DNA of 64,000 bases, taken from NCBI GenBank assembly GCA_963675555.1, contig OY776678.1, forward strand, positions 9,654,171 to 9,718,170, in the 5' to 3' direction. The DNA is from Leptura quadrifasciata (lineage: Eukaryota > Arthropoda > Insecta > Coleoptera > Cerambycidae). Both the position numbers and the translations under genes were made by a program. Shown here one piece after another: positions 44,958 through 57,045 of the stretch (position 1 is its first letter; every line of letters begins with the position of its first letter). The notes below the pieces were generated by a model. The model was given only the letters and a program-made list of their open reading frames with translations. It was not told the DNA's origin and searched no databases.

Positions 44958-46442
44958 TCAGGGTTTCGTGACCTGCACAGCATCACTACTGCTTTATTAA
45001 ATGTTACTGATTACTTTTATAGGGCCATTGATAAAAATAATGTTTGCTGTCTTGTTCTATTAGACTATAGAAAGGCATTTGATACTTTAGACCACAGTTT
45101 GTTGTGTAAAAAATTATCTTTTTTTGGCTTTGATAATACATCCGTTTCTCTAATACAAAATTATCTATCAAATCGCTCACATAGCGTTCTCTTGGATTCT
45201 GAAGTGTCAGAAGGTTTGCCTGTTAATTTTGGCGTTCCCCAGGGGTCAATTCTTGAGCCCCTGTTATTCTCTTTATATATCTCGGATTTCCATACGTTTT
45301 TAGAAAAGTGTAATATTCATCATTATGTGGATGATACACAGCTCTACCTTGATTTTTTTCCAAGCGAATATATTCTAGCATCTGAGGCTATTAATAATGA
45401 TTTGAAATCTTTATTAGATATTTCATTAGCACATAATTTAAAACTTAATGCTAACAAGTCGGGGGTAATGTATTTGGGGTCAAAAGCAAAGAGAAACACC
45501 TTGGACCAACTAAACATTAATTTAAATGGTGAACAACTACCTGTTGTTGATCATTATAAAAATTTGGGTCTTTGGATAGATTCAGCCTTAAGATCCGCCA
45601 AGCATATTAGTTATTTGTGTCAAGTTTCATACTACACACTGAAGAAATTATTTTCCTAAAAAGATATTTTAGATCCTAAAATTAAACTTCAATTATGTGA
45701 GAGTCTAATTTTCTCTAAGATATCTTATGCAGATTCTATCTATGGCCCTGCATTGAGAGTTTCTGATGCCAAACGATTTCAATTATTACAAAATGCCTGC
45801 CTACGATTCTCAACAGATTTGAGATTCGTAGATTTGATCATGTTAGTTATAAATATTCTGAAGTCGGCTGGCTAAAATTAGACAAGGTACGTTCTTTTCA
45901 TCTTCTCTGCTTAACCCACAAGGTTCTTGATAAGCAAATTCCGACATATTTGTTTGAGAAATTGTCACGGCTTAAATGTAATCAAGTGAATACACGAAAG
46001 CGGGATTTTCTGGCAATACCGAGACACTCCTCTGCCATCTTTAAACGTAGCTTTTCATATAATTTTAGCAAGTTATATAACAGTTTATCCTCTGACTTTA
46101 GGCACTACTCAATTTATAATTTTAAAAAGAGACTAAAGATATCTATTTTCTTCTTAATGGTACTGTTTCTTCTTTTTTTTTACTTTTTAGTCTCCACTTC
46201 TTTATGTCACGCATGTCACTAATTTTAAGTTGTAGTTGTATTATTAATATGTATTTGCAATCCCTGTTTTTCGTAATTATAATTTTTAAATTTATGTATT
46301 TGTTGTTGCTCTGGTTAAGTTGAAAACCAGCCTTTGGCTGACACTTCGCCATTTCTGTAGGTAGTAGTTGTTAAATATTTACTTATACTATTTATTTTTC
46401 TTAATACCTATGAATAAAGACGATTTATTATTATTATTATTT
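44958..46442 (+). pseudogene. LINE, RT to C-terminus, 5' truncated, (TTA)n tail
   Basis: The element starts abruptly at GFRDLHSITTALLN (RT motif 1), then LLDYRKAFDTLDHSLLC, FGVPQGSILEPLLFSLYISD and NIHHYVDDTQLYLDF with catalytic DD intact. The longest open segment is 45,099-45,659 (186 residues). After a stop at 45,657 and a frameshift the thumb continues (LGLWIDSALRSAKHI), ending with FKKRLKISIF at 46,140. A 3' UTR of about 200 bp ends in TTATTATTATTATT at 46,443. 5' truncation fits normal LINE insertion. The HYxDDTQLY box and TTA tail suggest CR1/L2/I-related rather than Jockey; this is an inference. Confidence 0.82.
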
Positions 46443-47330
46443 TTGTAAGATCTGGGGATCTAGCAGGCTATTTAGTGGGTCCATTTTTTCCAATCCATTG
46501 ATTAGGGTAGGTATTATTTATTAAGTGGTCTCTAACTGCATTTAAATAATGTGGTGGAGCACCATCTTGCTGAAACCACCTCCTATTTCGAATTCTTTCA
46601 GGGAGATTTAGCAATAATTGTGGCAGATAGTTTTCCAAAAAATGAAGATAAATAGCTCCAGTCAAAGTACCATCAAAAAAATTTGGCCCTATTACATGTT
46701 TTCCAATAATTCCTCCCCAAACGTTTAATACCACCTGGGTTGGTTATCAACTTGTATAAAAAAGTGCGGAACGGAGCATAATAATGGAAATTGTGCCTTT
46801 TAACAAATCCATTTTTATGAAAAGTTGCCCCACCACTGAAAAAACAGTATTGAAGAATTTGACATCATGTTGCATTTCACCTCTGGCCCAATTACAAAAT
46901 CGTAGGTGCTTTTGAAAATCGTCATCAGATAATTCCTGGTGCATTTGAATATGATATGCATGCAACTTATTTGTTTTTAAGATTCGACCCACAGACCGTC
47001 TACTTATTCCTACTAAGGAGCTCACACTTCTCTTTGACTAACATGGGAATTCTCAACCGTTGCCAGTACCACAGAAAAGTCATTTTCTTCGTTCACAACA
47101 CGTTTTATTTATAATTAATTAATTATTAATAATTAAATTGATTAATTTATAATCTATCGAGAAGGTTTTGAAAGCTGCTATCATCAGGAATCTTTCTTTC
47201 CAGATAACGTTGATGATAAATTCTAATGGCAAGTAAACAGTTTCTGTCTGACTCGCCCAAAACAAAAGTCATGTCTACAAGTTCCGCTTTATTAAAATTC
47301 ATATTGTTCAATATTTTGAATTCAATACAA
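46443..47330 (-). pseudogene. IS630-like transposase (DD37D spacing), interrupted
   Basis: Minus-strand order: NFNKAELVDMTFVLGESDRN (first HTH, DUF4817-type, about 47,300), SQREV near 47,030, then LVGISRRSVGRILKTNKLHA (second HTH). LRFCNWARGEMQHDVKFFNT follows; the first catalytic Asp of FSDE is changed, reading FSGG. The next frame has VLNVWGGIIGKHVIGPNFFD and FQQDGAPPHYLNAV with the second Asp, then GPTK-stop-PARSPDLT with the third. I count 37 residues between the second and third Asp. The Trp before PARSPD is a TAG stop. It breaks off right after SPDLT at the LINE junction. Confidence 0.82.
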
Positions 47331-47895
47331 ATTGTACGACCGATAAGTTTGATAAATGCTACTTTGTACACGAAAATTTATACCAAACTGAAGTTTTATT
47401 GCTTGTCGAATAACGAAAACAGCAAAAAATGTACAAAAAAAGAAACATTACAGTAAAGGACTGGTTAAATACTACTTGTTAAATACTATTTACTCATTTT
47501 AATGGATTGGAAGAAATGGTCCCACTAATTGACCTCATTTCAAAATTGCATAAAGGCCAATCAAAATGGGCAACACGTCGAATACCTATTATAAATTTTT
47601 CCAATGAATTATTTGAGGGAACCTCTTTTTTTAAGTTTATTCTTGAATTTGACACATTTATTTATAAGACGAAATGGTTGCAATTAGCCATAGAGAAGTA
47701 CTTAAAAAAATGTTCGTTTTTCATTTCTACATCACATCGTCGAAAAATATACAGGGTGTTCCATTTGAAAAAATTGAGAAAATTTCAAATTATGCGTAAG
47801 TTATATTAGAAAAGGATCTTGATTATTTTGTGACTAGGTTAGGCGATTTCATGATTATGGGAACAAAAAGATTGGTAATTATTTTATAGTTATTG

Positions 47896-47896
<1 letters not shown>

Positions 47897-47930
<34 letters not shown>
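47897..47930. repeat. (TA)n microsatellite
   Basis: Uninterrupted TA dinucleotide run of about 17 units. Likely length-variable between individuals. Confidence 0.9.
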
Positions 47931-47932
<2 letters not shown>

Positions 47933-49325
47933 TTTAAGATAAGCTAGTAATAATTAACGGACTTCTGTCGACTGTTGATATATTGTTATGATTCAATTGT
48001 AGCTGTTTTTAGCTAATAGAGATGCTATTATTATGTATTCTGCAAAAGAAACTTTTATGAAATTCTCCCATTTGAAATGTTACTTTCTTGATTCTGTGAC
48101 AAAGGCTTGTACGAGAATTGTTACTGTGTGCGCTCCACATGCACCACTTAAAAGTGTTTCAAAGTCACTTTTTTTATTATGCACTTGCAAAAACCAGCAG
48201 CCTCGTTTCGGTTCGGCCCTGTAGTTGGCAGAGCACAACCGAAACTTCGAAATTTACCGGCATGTTTCATCCTTTGTTTTGAGCTAAGCATATCTTCCCA
48301 TGCTAATGATTTTGCGGCAGGTAACTCTAGATGTACCACCTGTAAATATCAGCGTGCGATGCCACTATATAAAATCGGTTCAAACGGTTGTTCCGATGAA
48401 ATCAAATCATGACTGGCCGAGACGCGAGATAAAGCTGAGTCATATACCTAAGAAATGAATTATAATAATGAAATAAATTGGTTGTATTAATGGTTTATTA
48501 TTAGTTTTCAGTGAGTGATGATAATGGTCATTATTATCCGTCCATTATAGTATCCCGAAGTTATTTGCATGTCGGGTTTTGACACGACCGCGTATAAAAC
48601 ATCCCCGGACCGGCCGATTACTGAATAATATGTAAACGTTCTATAATGGATGTATTTAGCTGATATTATAATGGATGTTGCCGTCATATTAACCGCTAAT
48701 GCACACGCTTTTGCATACATTTACATGGGAAAATGCTCGTTTCGTTGGCAGACATTTGGTCTAAACGCCTGTTCCTTCTTTAATTTTAGTAGATAAAATA
48801 CATACACGTATAAAAGTAGTATAGGGACGGCGGAGAATCGTGGGCCTGTAAATCATTATTTCCCTAACATGTGTACAGTATAGTAAAGCAACAAAATGAA
48901 TGAAAATATTTATTTTTTCTCAGAAAATTTAAATAATTGGTTAGAGGCAGTTGCTATGCGTTCTTTGTTTGTGATTTGTGTGCTATTTTCTAGTATAACT
49001 TGCTCTATTTTACGTCTGTGCAGTTTCTGTTGCAATTGAACAGATCTTTCTGGTGCTAGCGGAGTTGAAGCAACTATAAAAATACCAACATTTCACGGCA
49101 GTGATCTAAGGTATACCTGTTTTTGTAACAAGCCAGAAAATTAATATACAGTCATAAGACCAATTACAGGATGAGAACAATTCATATTTACCATAGAATC
49201 AAAATGTAAGATAATTAACAATACAAGTACAATTGTACAGCACATGTAAAACTACAGAGTATATATAAGACTAATTTCAAATTCAAGCATTTAATGAACA
49301 AAACAGAACTGTGAAAAATGTCGAG
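47931..49325. other. No recognisable gene
   Basis: Slightly GC-richer than average at 48,100-48,420 but without a convincing coding frame; overlapping short frames on both strands there mirror each other and are likely chance. Confidence 0.35.
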
Positions 49326-49329
49326 CTCA

Positions 49330-50900
49330 TCTTGTAGGTGGTTTGTAGGTGTTACACATGTAATATAAGGGAGAAAAAATCAGTATATTCGTTTGGGGTC
49401 TAGCAAGATAAAATGTTGTATCATGTCGTGTATTGGCACGTGATACATGGAATAATAGTTTTTCGATTATTTCAAAACAGTTGATTTTACTATTTATTAA
49501 TTTATGTAAAAATATGATTGCCTGCTTTTTCCTCCGTGCGTTCAGATTGTTAGTTGAGAATATACCTAAAAGTGAATCAATAGGGGGATATACACCATCC
49601 ACCTTCTAGGACAGAAATTTCAAGAAGGACCTTTGGATACTTTCGAGCATAATGCTAAATTTGACATATCCCGGGTGCCGTATTAATGATGCATATTCTA
49701 ATTTAGACTCAACAAACGAGTTAAATAATAAGGTTAACAAGTGACTGTCCGTAAAACTTGACGAGTTTCTGATAACAGACACAGTTTTGTCTGCAAACAA
49801 AAGTCTCTTTGTTTGCAGACAAAACTGTGTCTTCAACGTGTCTATTAAATGTCAGTTTGTTGTCAAACAGGACACCTAGGTCCTTGAAGACTTCAACTCT
49901 TTTAGTAATGTGAAGTCAAGTTTATAGTCATAGAGAAGTGTTTCTCTTTTCCTAGAAAAAGATATCACGTTGCATTTGGCGACATTGAGAGGCGGATCAT
50001 TATGATCGCGCCAAGTTTGTGTTTTCATAAGATTTTCTTCAAGTTTTTTACAGTCAGCTGGAGTATTTATAGCAGAAAAAGTTTGACATCATCGGCATGT
50101 AGTAAAAGATTGATCGACGCTCAGGTCCACCACGATGTTATTAATAAATAGTACGAACAACAGAGGTCCCAAGATAGAGCCCTGCGGCACTTCTGAGATG
50201 GCATTAATTTCTACTGACCTATGACCGCGGTATTCCATATATTGTGTTCTACTATGGAAGATATGATTTAAAGAAGTTAATAAGTAACTGAGAGAAGTCC
50301 ATAGTTTGAAGTTTATTTATTAATAAACCATGATCAAGCCTGTCAGAGGCCTTTGAAAAATCTGTATATAGTACGTCAACTTGAATGCCGGTGTCGAGAT
50401 ATTGTGAGATGTACTGCGTCATGCACATTAAATTGGTAATGGTGGATTTATTTTTTTCCAAAACCATATTGACTGGAAATGATCTGTCCTTCAACGTGGG
50501 GAGGACTTCATATATAGTAATCTCCATGCCTTTAGCGAAATTACATATAATTGAAGTCGGCCGATGATTTTCATTTACATTTGTGAACGGGACAAATTCG
50601 GGGTCTCTTCCAAAAATTAACAAAAACAACAGATGTGCTTCTAATGTCTTATTAAACAGTTAACCGATATTTCTAGAAAATATGCGCACAAAAGACTTAA
50701 TTTGGATTAAAAATACTTCGGTAATAAGTCTAATATATTCTTCATTGAGTTTAAACCTGAAAAATATATTGGCCACAGTAAAATTGTACGTCAGGCTTCT
50801 ATAGAAAACTTCATGTTTTAAGTATGTAGACGTGCATTGTTTGTATATATATGGATATGTAATTTTTAGGTTTCTTCCTGCTTGAGGCTTAACTGTAATC
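49330..50900 (-). pseudogene. Jockey-like LINE, RT to C-terminus, minus strand
   Basis: Minus order: NENHRPTSIICNFAKGMEI (50,560), NMVLEKNKSTITNLMCMTQ, DVLYTDFSKASDRLDHGLLI, then in another frame ISEVPQGSILGPLLFVLFIN (about 50,190). The catalytic YADD region near 50,100 is degraded. NVAKCNVISFSRKREKHF follows, then FVESKLEYASLIRHPG and the C-terminal block GVYPPIDSLLGIFSTNNLNA ending with RPQTNILIFSPLYYM. Frameshifts at about 50,250, 50,090, 49,900 and 49,600. A perfect 25-bp inverted repeat interrupts the thumb region at 49,777-49,832. The family is close to the LINE at 33,186. Confidence 0.82.
49777..49832. repeat. Perfect 25-bp inverted repeat, 6-bp spacer
   Basis: AGACACAGTTTTGTCTGCAA plus ACAAA at 49,777-49,801 is exactly mirrored at 49,808-49,832. 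The spacer is AGTCTC. The palindrome lies within the LINE fossil at 49,330-50,900; one arm fits the expected LINE sequence and the other appears to be a local inverted duplication. Confidence 0.9.
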
Positions 50901-51310
50901 AATCGGGCTTTAGGAAAGGGACTGCAATGGTAATGTCATAAGAGATTTAGGTAGGGGGCAGCCAATTGTCTTAGTATTGCTAGACTTTACTAAAGCTTTT
51001 AACACTAATGATCATAGTTTTCTTTTTGCAAAATGTAACTATTTTAGTTTAGCTACTGTACCATGTAACTGTTTGAATAATCATATACAAATAATTTTTA
51101 TAAGCACCGAAGCCTCTTGCGATCTAGCTATCATATCCGGTGTACCCAAGGGTTCAGTCTTGGGGCCTCTGTTATTTGTTTGTATACATCTGTAATGTAC
51201 AGTTCTTAACGGACGATACAAAACTTTTCGATCATTTTTCCATTAATACTTTTTAATATGCTAACAACTTTATTATCGATGACTTATCAAAGAATAATTA
51301 TGCTCTTAAA
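50897..51310 (+). pseudogene. LINE RT fragment (plus strand)
   Basis: NQSGFRKGTAM at 50,899 is followed, after a small deletion, by VLVLLDFTKAFNTNDHSFLF, then IISGVPKGSVLGPLLFVCI and, in another frame, FLTDDTKLFDHF, where YADD reads LTDD. The usual Q of PQGS is K. A few hundred bases only; no endonuclease and no C-terminus. Confidence 0.7.
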
Positions 51311-51379
51311 CATAACGCATTTGCACATTTTTCGAAACCGCCTGTATATCCCCGCAGTTTAATCAATCAATTAATGAAC

Positions 51380-52190
51380 CAGCATCTAGTGCTCCTGTTT
51401 TTACGACCCAGAAATTTACAGAAGCAGACCCTTAAAATCTCTCAAAAATATGGAACCTAAACTTACTACTGATCCAGACGGAAGACATGTAAAATCTGTC
51501 CGGTCTACAAAAAAATGAGAAAGAAAAAGTTAGTAATTATGGACCCATCGTATTTTATGTAATGTATTACTTCATGAATCTGTATTTTTTCAAGTTAAAC
51601 CACAAATATGAATTAATTAACATGGATTTATGCCAGGGCGTTCTACTTCCGCCAACCTATTTTATTTAACGCAGTACATAGCTGAAATGTTAGATATGGG
51701 AAGACAAGTTGATATCGTATACACAGATTTCCATAAGGCGTTTGCACGTCTAAAGCATGGCATATTGCTTAAACTAACTAAACTAAACTAAGTTTCCTTG
51801 GTTTTGCTAACGGTTTCATTCAATTTTTTAAATCATATCTGATAGAAAGGCATCAATTTGTCCTCTATAAAGCTTTAAGTCCAACGTAATTCATGGAAAA
51901 TCTGGTATACCTCAAGGTTCGGTGCTTGGGCCTTTACTTTTTAACATATTTGTAAATGATATCGTTTCCCAACTTAATTGCAATTCATTGTTGTACGCCG
52001 ATGATATGAAAATTTTTATTAGTATTAATAGCGAGGACGACACCAAGAAATTAAAAAATGACTTGGTTAACCTTCACTCATGGTGTGAGAAAACCGAGTT
52101 ACTCCTTAATATAGACAAATGCTACACTATCAGTTTTAGTAGTAATAGTTTTAATAATAGTAATGGCTTTATTGCCCAACAGTATAACCA
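51380..52190 (+). pseudogene. LINE RT fragment with intact YADD
   Basis: Pieces in several frames include CPVYKK, RSTSANLLYLTQYIAEML-like near 51,640-51,690, VDIVYTDFHKAF near 51,710, and GIPQGSVLGPLLFNIFVND at 51,910-51,960 followed by SLLYADDMKIFISIN. The 101-residue frame from 51,922 to 52,227 is RT up to about 52,140 (NIDKCYTISFSSNS). Beyond that point it reads into a different sequence (AATAATAGTAATGGCTTTAT) that looks like the start of an antisense retroelement tail. Confidence 0.72.
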
Positions 52191-52399
52191 TTTACAGAGC
52201 AATACAAATAAAGAGTATCTTCCATAACAAACACAGTAAAAGTGTACAAAAGTATGTATATATAACAGTATATAATAATAATAATAATCTTATATATACA
52301 CATATATGTTACAGATTAATAACGCAGAGGAATATTTAAGAAACATTAATAAATAAAATAATACGTAAGAACTTTGGTGCATGGAAATTAGAGAGGTAA

Positions 52400-52710
52400 T
52401 AAATGAGTGTGTATTATAACAAACGGTTCCCGTTGATACTATGCAGATATTCGTAAACTGTTCTCTTGAAAAGCTCATAATTTTGCATTTAATTGGATTT
52501 AGGTGTAGCTTATTGTAAGTACCCAAGTTTGAATTCGATCTAAATCATCCTGCAAGTTCTGACAACCGTTCAAGGTATGAATTTCAGTGAATATCTTCAA
52601 ACCATTAGCAAAAAAGAGTTGGCGGCATAGAATAATAGAACTTAAGTCATTAATGACTAAAAGAAATAGTGGACCTAAGTTGGAACCTTGAGGACCCCTG
52701 AGGTAGCCAC
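52400..52710 (-). pseudogene. LINE RT fragment, catalytic DD lost
   Basis: On the minus strand, GVPQGSNLGPLFLLVINDL spans about 52,700-52,630 with a one-base frame change, then LFFANGLKIFTEIH where FADD has become FANG, then LQDDLDRIQTW and GTYNKLHLNPIKCKIMSFSR. No fingers or C-terminal region. Dead. Confidence 0.7.
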
Positions 52711-52800
52711 ATATTTAAAGGAATTATACCCATTATAGGAAATATACATTAGCAGGAAACATAATCTTTCATTAAATGAATGTCTTATCAATAATACGAA

Positions 52801-53480
52801 AATACACAGATGCGCCAAACTGAAGATCTTGGCGTTAATTTTGACACTAAACTCACATTTAATGATCATATCTCTGAAATAACAGGTAGTGCATATAAAA
52901 AATTAGATTTTTAAAGGTTTTGAGAACTCCAACACATTATTTCTCCTTCTTAATGCCTTTGAAATCCATCTTGCTTTAATGAACTGAACTACGTTGAAAG
53001 TACTCAAAAGCGATTTTTAAAATATTTGTATTTTCGAGAAGGTATTTATCCACCTACGGATTTTGCTCACGAGAAGTTGCTCTCTAAATTTCATGTACCC
53101 GACTTAAATACCCGTAGAATATTTAGTTCCTCGATATTTTTACACAAACTTATTAATTTCAAATTTGATCCACCCCAAGTTTTAGAAATGATTAAGTTTT
53201 ATATACCAACCTTCCAGACTAGATCATATAATTTATTTTACTTAAACACACCTCGAATAAATTCAAACGCTCTCCCCTGCATATAATGTACTCAAATTTC
53301 AACTCTCAACCCTGTAATATTGATATATTCAATTGTAAAATTGAGGATCGTAAATAACTGAAATTTATTTAGTTTCTACTACCATCACTAAGTATATCTT
53401 CTTATATATATTTTTTTCTTTCTTTGTACTATTGCATTGAATTATATATTATGTATACTATTGAATCCCTTAAAATCTAA
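52801..53480 (+). pseudogene. LINE C-terminal fragment with 3' UTR
   Basis: DLGVNFDTKLTFNDHISEIT (in pieces, from 52,829) is the RT thumb. After frameshifts, YFREGIYPPTDFAHEKLLSK at 53,029 starts the C-terminal block, continuing to LNTPRINSNALPCI. This block is homologous to those at 12,290-12,592 and 49,330-49,600, which show the same F-YPP-DF-HE-LL pattern. The 3' UTR runs to about 53,480. Confidence 0.72.
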
Positions 53481-55040
53481 AATTCTTTTAACTAGTCCGA
53501 GAAAACAACATGAAAATAACAATCAATTATATCTATCAATGTTATATCATTTGTGAATATAGCAAAAAATTTGGGAGTAATATTTGTCGAAAGGCTTAGA
53601 TTTGTAGATCTTTTTAAAATAGTGCTATGTAAGGTAAATGGTCTATGGATGTAAATTGGTCTATTTTAGTAACCATATTTTGAACAAATGAAATTAAAAA
53701 ATGTTGTGCTCTAGTTCTCTTGGAAATAGCTTATCGCAATATTATATACTACTACTACATTTGGAATTACGATTATTTTCTAATTGTGTACCAACATCAA
53801 AATCTTGATTAAAATTTCCAGGAAGGCGTCAATAGTTTTATTATGGATGTAGTCTCGCAAATATAGTCTTCAAGACTAATTTCTCTAAATATCTGCTTTA
53901 TTTTCTTATAAAGATGTACAAATTTCAGCTAGTTATGCCAGTTGACACCAGTAGAGGAAGGATCATTAATATATAATATTGAAGGTTTCCAAATTTCTGC
54001 CAAAACAATGCCTAAACTTGTGCCCCACAGGAAGAGTTTGCTTACCGCAGTATTGGATTCTCATACATTTTTAAGCTGAAAATAACGAAAACGCATGCAC
54101 ATTTGTGTCTGGTCTTCACGCAATATTCTAATATCCCTGATTCAAGTTTGACATAAAAATATATACATATAATAATTATATTTCTTCTGGAAGTGAATAT
54201 TTAATTTTTATTAACTGTTAATATGCACAGCAAGAGGCCAGGTAACTCAACTGTACGATGAACGAACATGAAAGGTTTGCAGAAATAGAAATGAAAGTAA
54301 GCATATTCTTCGTTTTTCATTCGAGAAACATTAATTACTAAAATTTATGTATTGTCTTATTAGGCTTAAGTTATATGAAGGCCTTAGGCCTAAAACTTAT
54401 TAATTCCCCTTGTGTGTCCACCATGAAGTGAGATTGTAACAGTCGATAAAGTGATAAGCCTAGTTTAAAAACAGTTTAGTTAATTGGCAAAAGAAGAAGT
54501 ATCATTATTTAGAGTACAAACAACGACTGAATCATCGCTTTCAACATTTTTTCTTTAAGTGGACGGTTTGCTAGTTTGTTCGTTAGTCAGAAAGTTTAAA
54601 GAAAACACCTTGAAACAAATCAAAAATTTTGCCAAGGGCTCTAGTACTAATAATCACTTTATCGATTAACATTGTTACGATGTATATCTTCAATATTAAA
54701 TATAGAATAAACACAGACTAGTGGAGAAAGATATATTTAACATTTACTTTAAGTAATAATTTCAAGTGTTGATAAAGTTACAATGTCTTTGCAAAAATAA
54801 AAGTTTAGTTCTTTGATATTATCTTTAAAGAAAAAATATGCTCTAATGCTTAATTAGCGTCATTATTACATGCCTACCAAGTTATGTCAATATCCGACAA
54901 TAAATAACTCGAATAGTATAGTGATTATTATTGAAATCTTAGATATAATTTTTTTGCAAGGGAATGAATTTTTTTTTTAACTAAATTTAATATACAGGGG
55001 TTTTAGATCATGCCCAACAAGATTCTGTAGGTGCATAGGT
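53481..55040. other. No recognisable gene
   Basis: AT-rich sequence, possibly intron or flanking DNA of the host gene at 56,534-57,045 if that gene extends leftward. Confidence 0.35.
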
Positions 55041-55044
55041 GTCT

Positions 55045-55262
55045 GGTCGATAGCCGAGTGGGTTAAGGCGCGAGATGGCAATTCGCGATTAGTCACACGG
55101 ACATCGCACCACCGGGTTCGAATCCTGGCTCCGGCACTGTCGGAGGAAATGATTGTATATCTGCGTTTTTTCAATGTGTAACTCCCTTCCGCACAAGCCC
55201 TCTCTTCAGGAATTGGGGGTTGTCTAATTTCTGTGGTGTTTATTTATTTATTATTTATTTAT
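55045..55262 (+). mobile_element. tRNA-derived SINE (family 1), copy 2
   Basis: Head GGTCGATAGCCGAGTGGG with a good A box (TAGCCGAGTGG) and B box GGGTTCGAATCCTGG spaced as in a tRNA with a variable arm. The body has CTTCCGCACAAGCCCTC, the end TGTCTAATTTCTGTGGTGTT, and an ATTT-repeat tail. Same family as 38,905-39,132 in opposite orientation. The tRNA fold is not intact enough downstream for a working tRNA gene. Confidence 0.88.
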
Positions 55263-56533
55263 AGGTACCGTGTTACTTTATTGTTTAATTTAGTCATGCA
55301 TGTATGTATTTCATTAATTAAAGGAGATTTTCTTGAAATTATCAAAAATATAAAGCCGTAAAACATACTAAGATGAAATGAAGTCGTAAATCATCTAATG
55401 CAGCTGCAGCCACACGTCATTTTGAGATATTGATCAAGATAACCAATTGATAAGGTACCAACGACTAATACCTCCGACGAGTAGTTACCTACAGCGAAAA
55501 AAATTAGGAATAGCGCCGTAAAATATAATATTAAGTAATTTTAAAATACAAAGAACAGTGAACCACTTCAAGTGCTGTGAAACATAATCACTCCCAGTGT
55601 TTACCCTCGACAAAACAATGGTATATTTGTTTTAACATTGTCAAATATGTTTGTTTATATTGTTAATTAATAACATTATGATTAACTTAATTGAATTCGA
55701 TAAAATTATTCGAGTTTTTAATAAAAGACTAGCGACAAATTTGGATACGAAGAGCTGCTGGTCTAGAAACATGGAAGGGCAAAAATAAAGTCCTAGAAAT
55801 ATGAAACAATTGATTTGTCCTAACGTTCATGGAGATAAGCCGTGAATATATTATTTACAAATTCAATCAACTTATTTATAGAAGGCTAATGAGTTTTGAA
55901 ACATAAAATGCTAATTTTGTTGCCTTCGCTTGGCGTATGACGGTAAGAATTAAATATATGCATATCCATAATTGATTATACGATATTGTAAACGGATTTG
56001 TTAACAGTAACATCAGTACCTGCTTGAGATGAAAGAAAACAGTAAATTAAAATTAGCAAATACAGTTACTGCATCGTCAAGACAACATAATGAACGTTGA
56101 TGCAGCTGCGACATTCGGTTATTATTTTACACTTTATACTTGATAGAGCAATTAAGTTTATTGTATGGTTCTCTGGCTACAATTTAATATTAATAAATTT
56201 GCTAATGAAGTACGGAAAATAAAAGTCTTATTGCTCAGCCGCGAGACATTTAAGAGCTGTCAAATCTGGGTATTACAATGGGCATGATATATACGCCCCG
56301 GTTCTATGAAAAGTATGTGTATTTTGTGAGGGAATTTGAATAATCAATGGCCCATACATCAGCCGTATGTTTGAATAGAATTAATGGATGTAAAACGTGC
56401 CCGGAGATTCAGCTTTTGCAAGAACTATTTCTACCTGCTCAAAATTGAATCGGCCCGTTTGTTACAAGGCACAAAACGTGCAGGTGTGAGAGAAGCACAT
56501 GTCATGGTTGAAATTGAGGGTGTGCGAACTTAC
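55263..56533. other. No recognisable gene; possible host intron
   Basis: AT-rich sequence directly downstream (on the minus strand) of the splice donor at 56,533, so the right part is probably the first intron of that gene. Nothing else is recognised. Confidence 0.35.
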
Positions 56534-57045
56534 CGTCGCCTCGAAGCCGGAGAGGACTCGGGGGTGGTGACCTGGGGGAACCCCCTGGCGGTCCGACTCC
56601 TTCTTCTTCCGAACTACTCGACGCCGGGCTACTTCCACGTGTAAAGCTCTTATTGTTATTGCTCCTGTTGAAATATAATCCGTTGTTTTGCAACAGCATC
56701 ATGTGCTGTTGTGCCGCGAAATTATTGAACTGTTTAAGTTGCGAGGCGACCGTGGCCGAGGTTTTTGTCTTAAACTTTGACATTGTGAAGTCCAGGGGTT
56801 GGTCAGTTTCGTGAGATGACAAGAGCATGTGACTGGGCGGCTGATGCAGCAACATCGGCATGTCGTCTTTCTGATGCCTGTTCCAAAAAGTCTGCGAAAA
56901 GTCTATAGTGTTGTTGTTCAGATTGTTCTTAACCGACTTCGGAGTGTCCAAGTTGTTATTTTGGAGGGTGGGTGAAGGATTGGACTCTACCCACCTCCGA
57001 ACTGTGTCACTTTTTAAATCCGCCAGATTCGCTAATTTCATGAAA
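56534..57045 (-). CDS. Host gene, first coding exon; putative transcription regulator
   Basis: A GC-rich exon opens with ATG at 57,041 and reads MKLANLADLKSDTVRRWVES with an in-frame stop 15-20 bases upstream of the reading start. It ends at 56,534 after one base of a codon, at a consensus donor ACG|GTAAGT. The 169 residues are Asn/Gln-rich (QNNN, KNNLNNN) and contain DQPLDFTMSKFK at about residues 80-91, which resembles PxDLS-type CtBP-binding motifs of insect repressors. Toward the end come SSPASSSSEEE and a PGGSPRSPPPSP tract. Codon use and composition differ sharply from the surrounding transposons. I do not recognise the gene. A role as nuclear regulator is inferred from the motif and composition only; the DNA-binding domain would be in later exons outside the window or further left. 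Confidence 0.7.

Larger units (their letters stand above)
44924..47785 (-). mobile_element. IS630-like fossil flanked by 33-bp inverted repeat and cut by a LINE
   Basis: A 33-bp perfect inverted pair lies at 44,925-44,957 and 47,752-47,784 (CAGGGTGTTCCATTTGAAAA on the outward-facing strand). Between them are a LINE (44,958-46,440, plus) and a minus-strand transposase whose frame is cut at about 46,443 by the LINE tail. The motif faces outward, as does the related motif in the element at 3564-5999, so it is probably subterminal and true ends lie farther out. The transposase C-terminus is not found on the far side of the LINE. Confidence 0.6.

Noticed and set aside
47890..47932. Regulatory TATA region
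   Set aside because: It is a plain TA microsatellite with no gene start nearby.
55055..55140. tRNA gene (serine-like) suggested by A and B boxes
   Set aside because: The boxes continue into a conserved non-tRNA body with an ATTT tail, and a second copy exists at 38,905-39,132. This is a SINE, not a functional tRNA gene.
56384..56644. 86-residue plus-strand frame opposite the host exon
   Set aside because: It overlaps the exon antisense and crosses the splice donor. Low-complexity GC-rich exons often leave both strands open.
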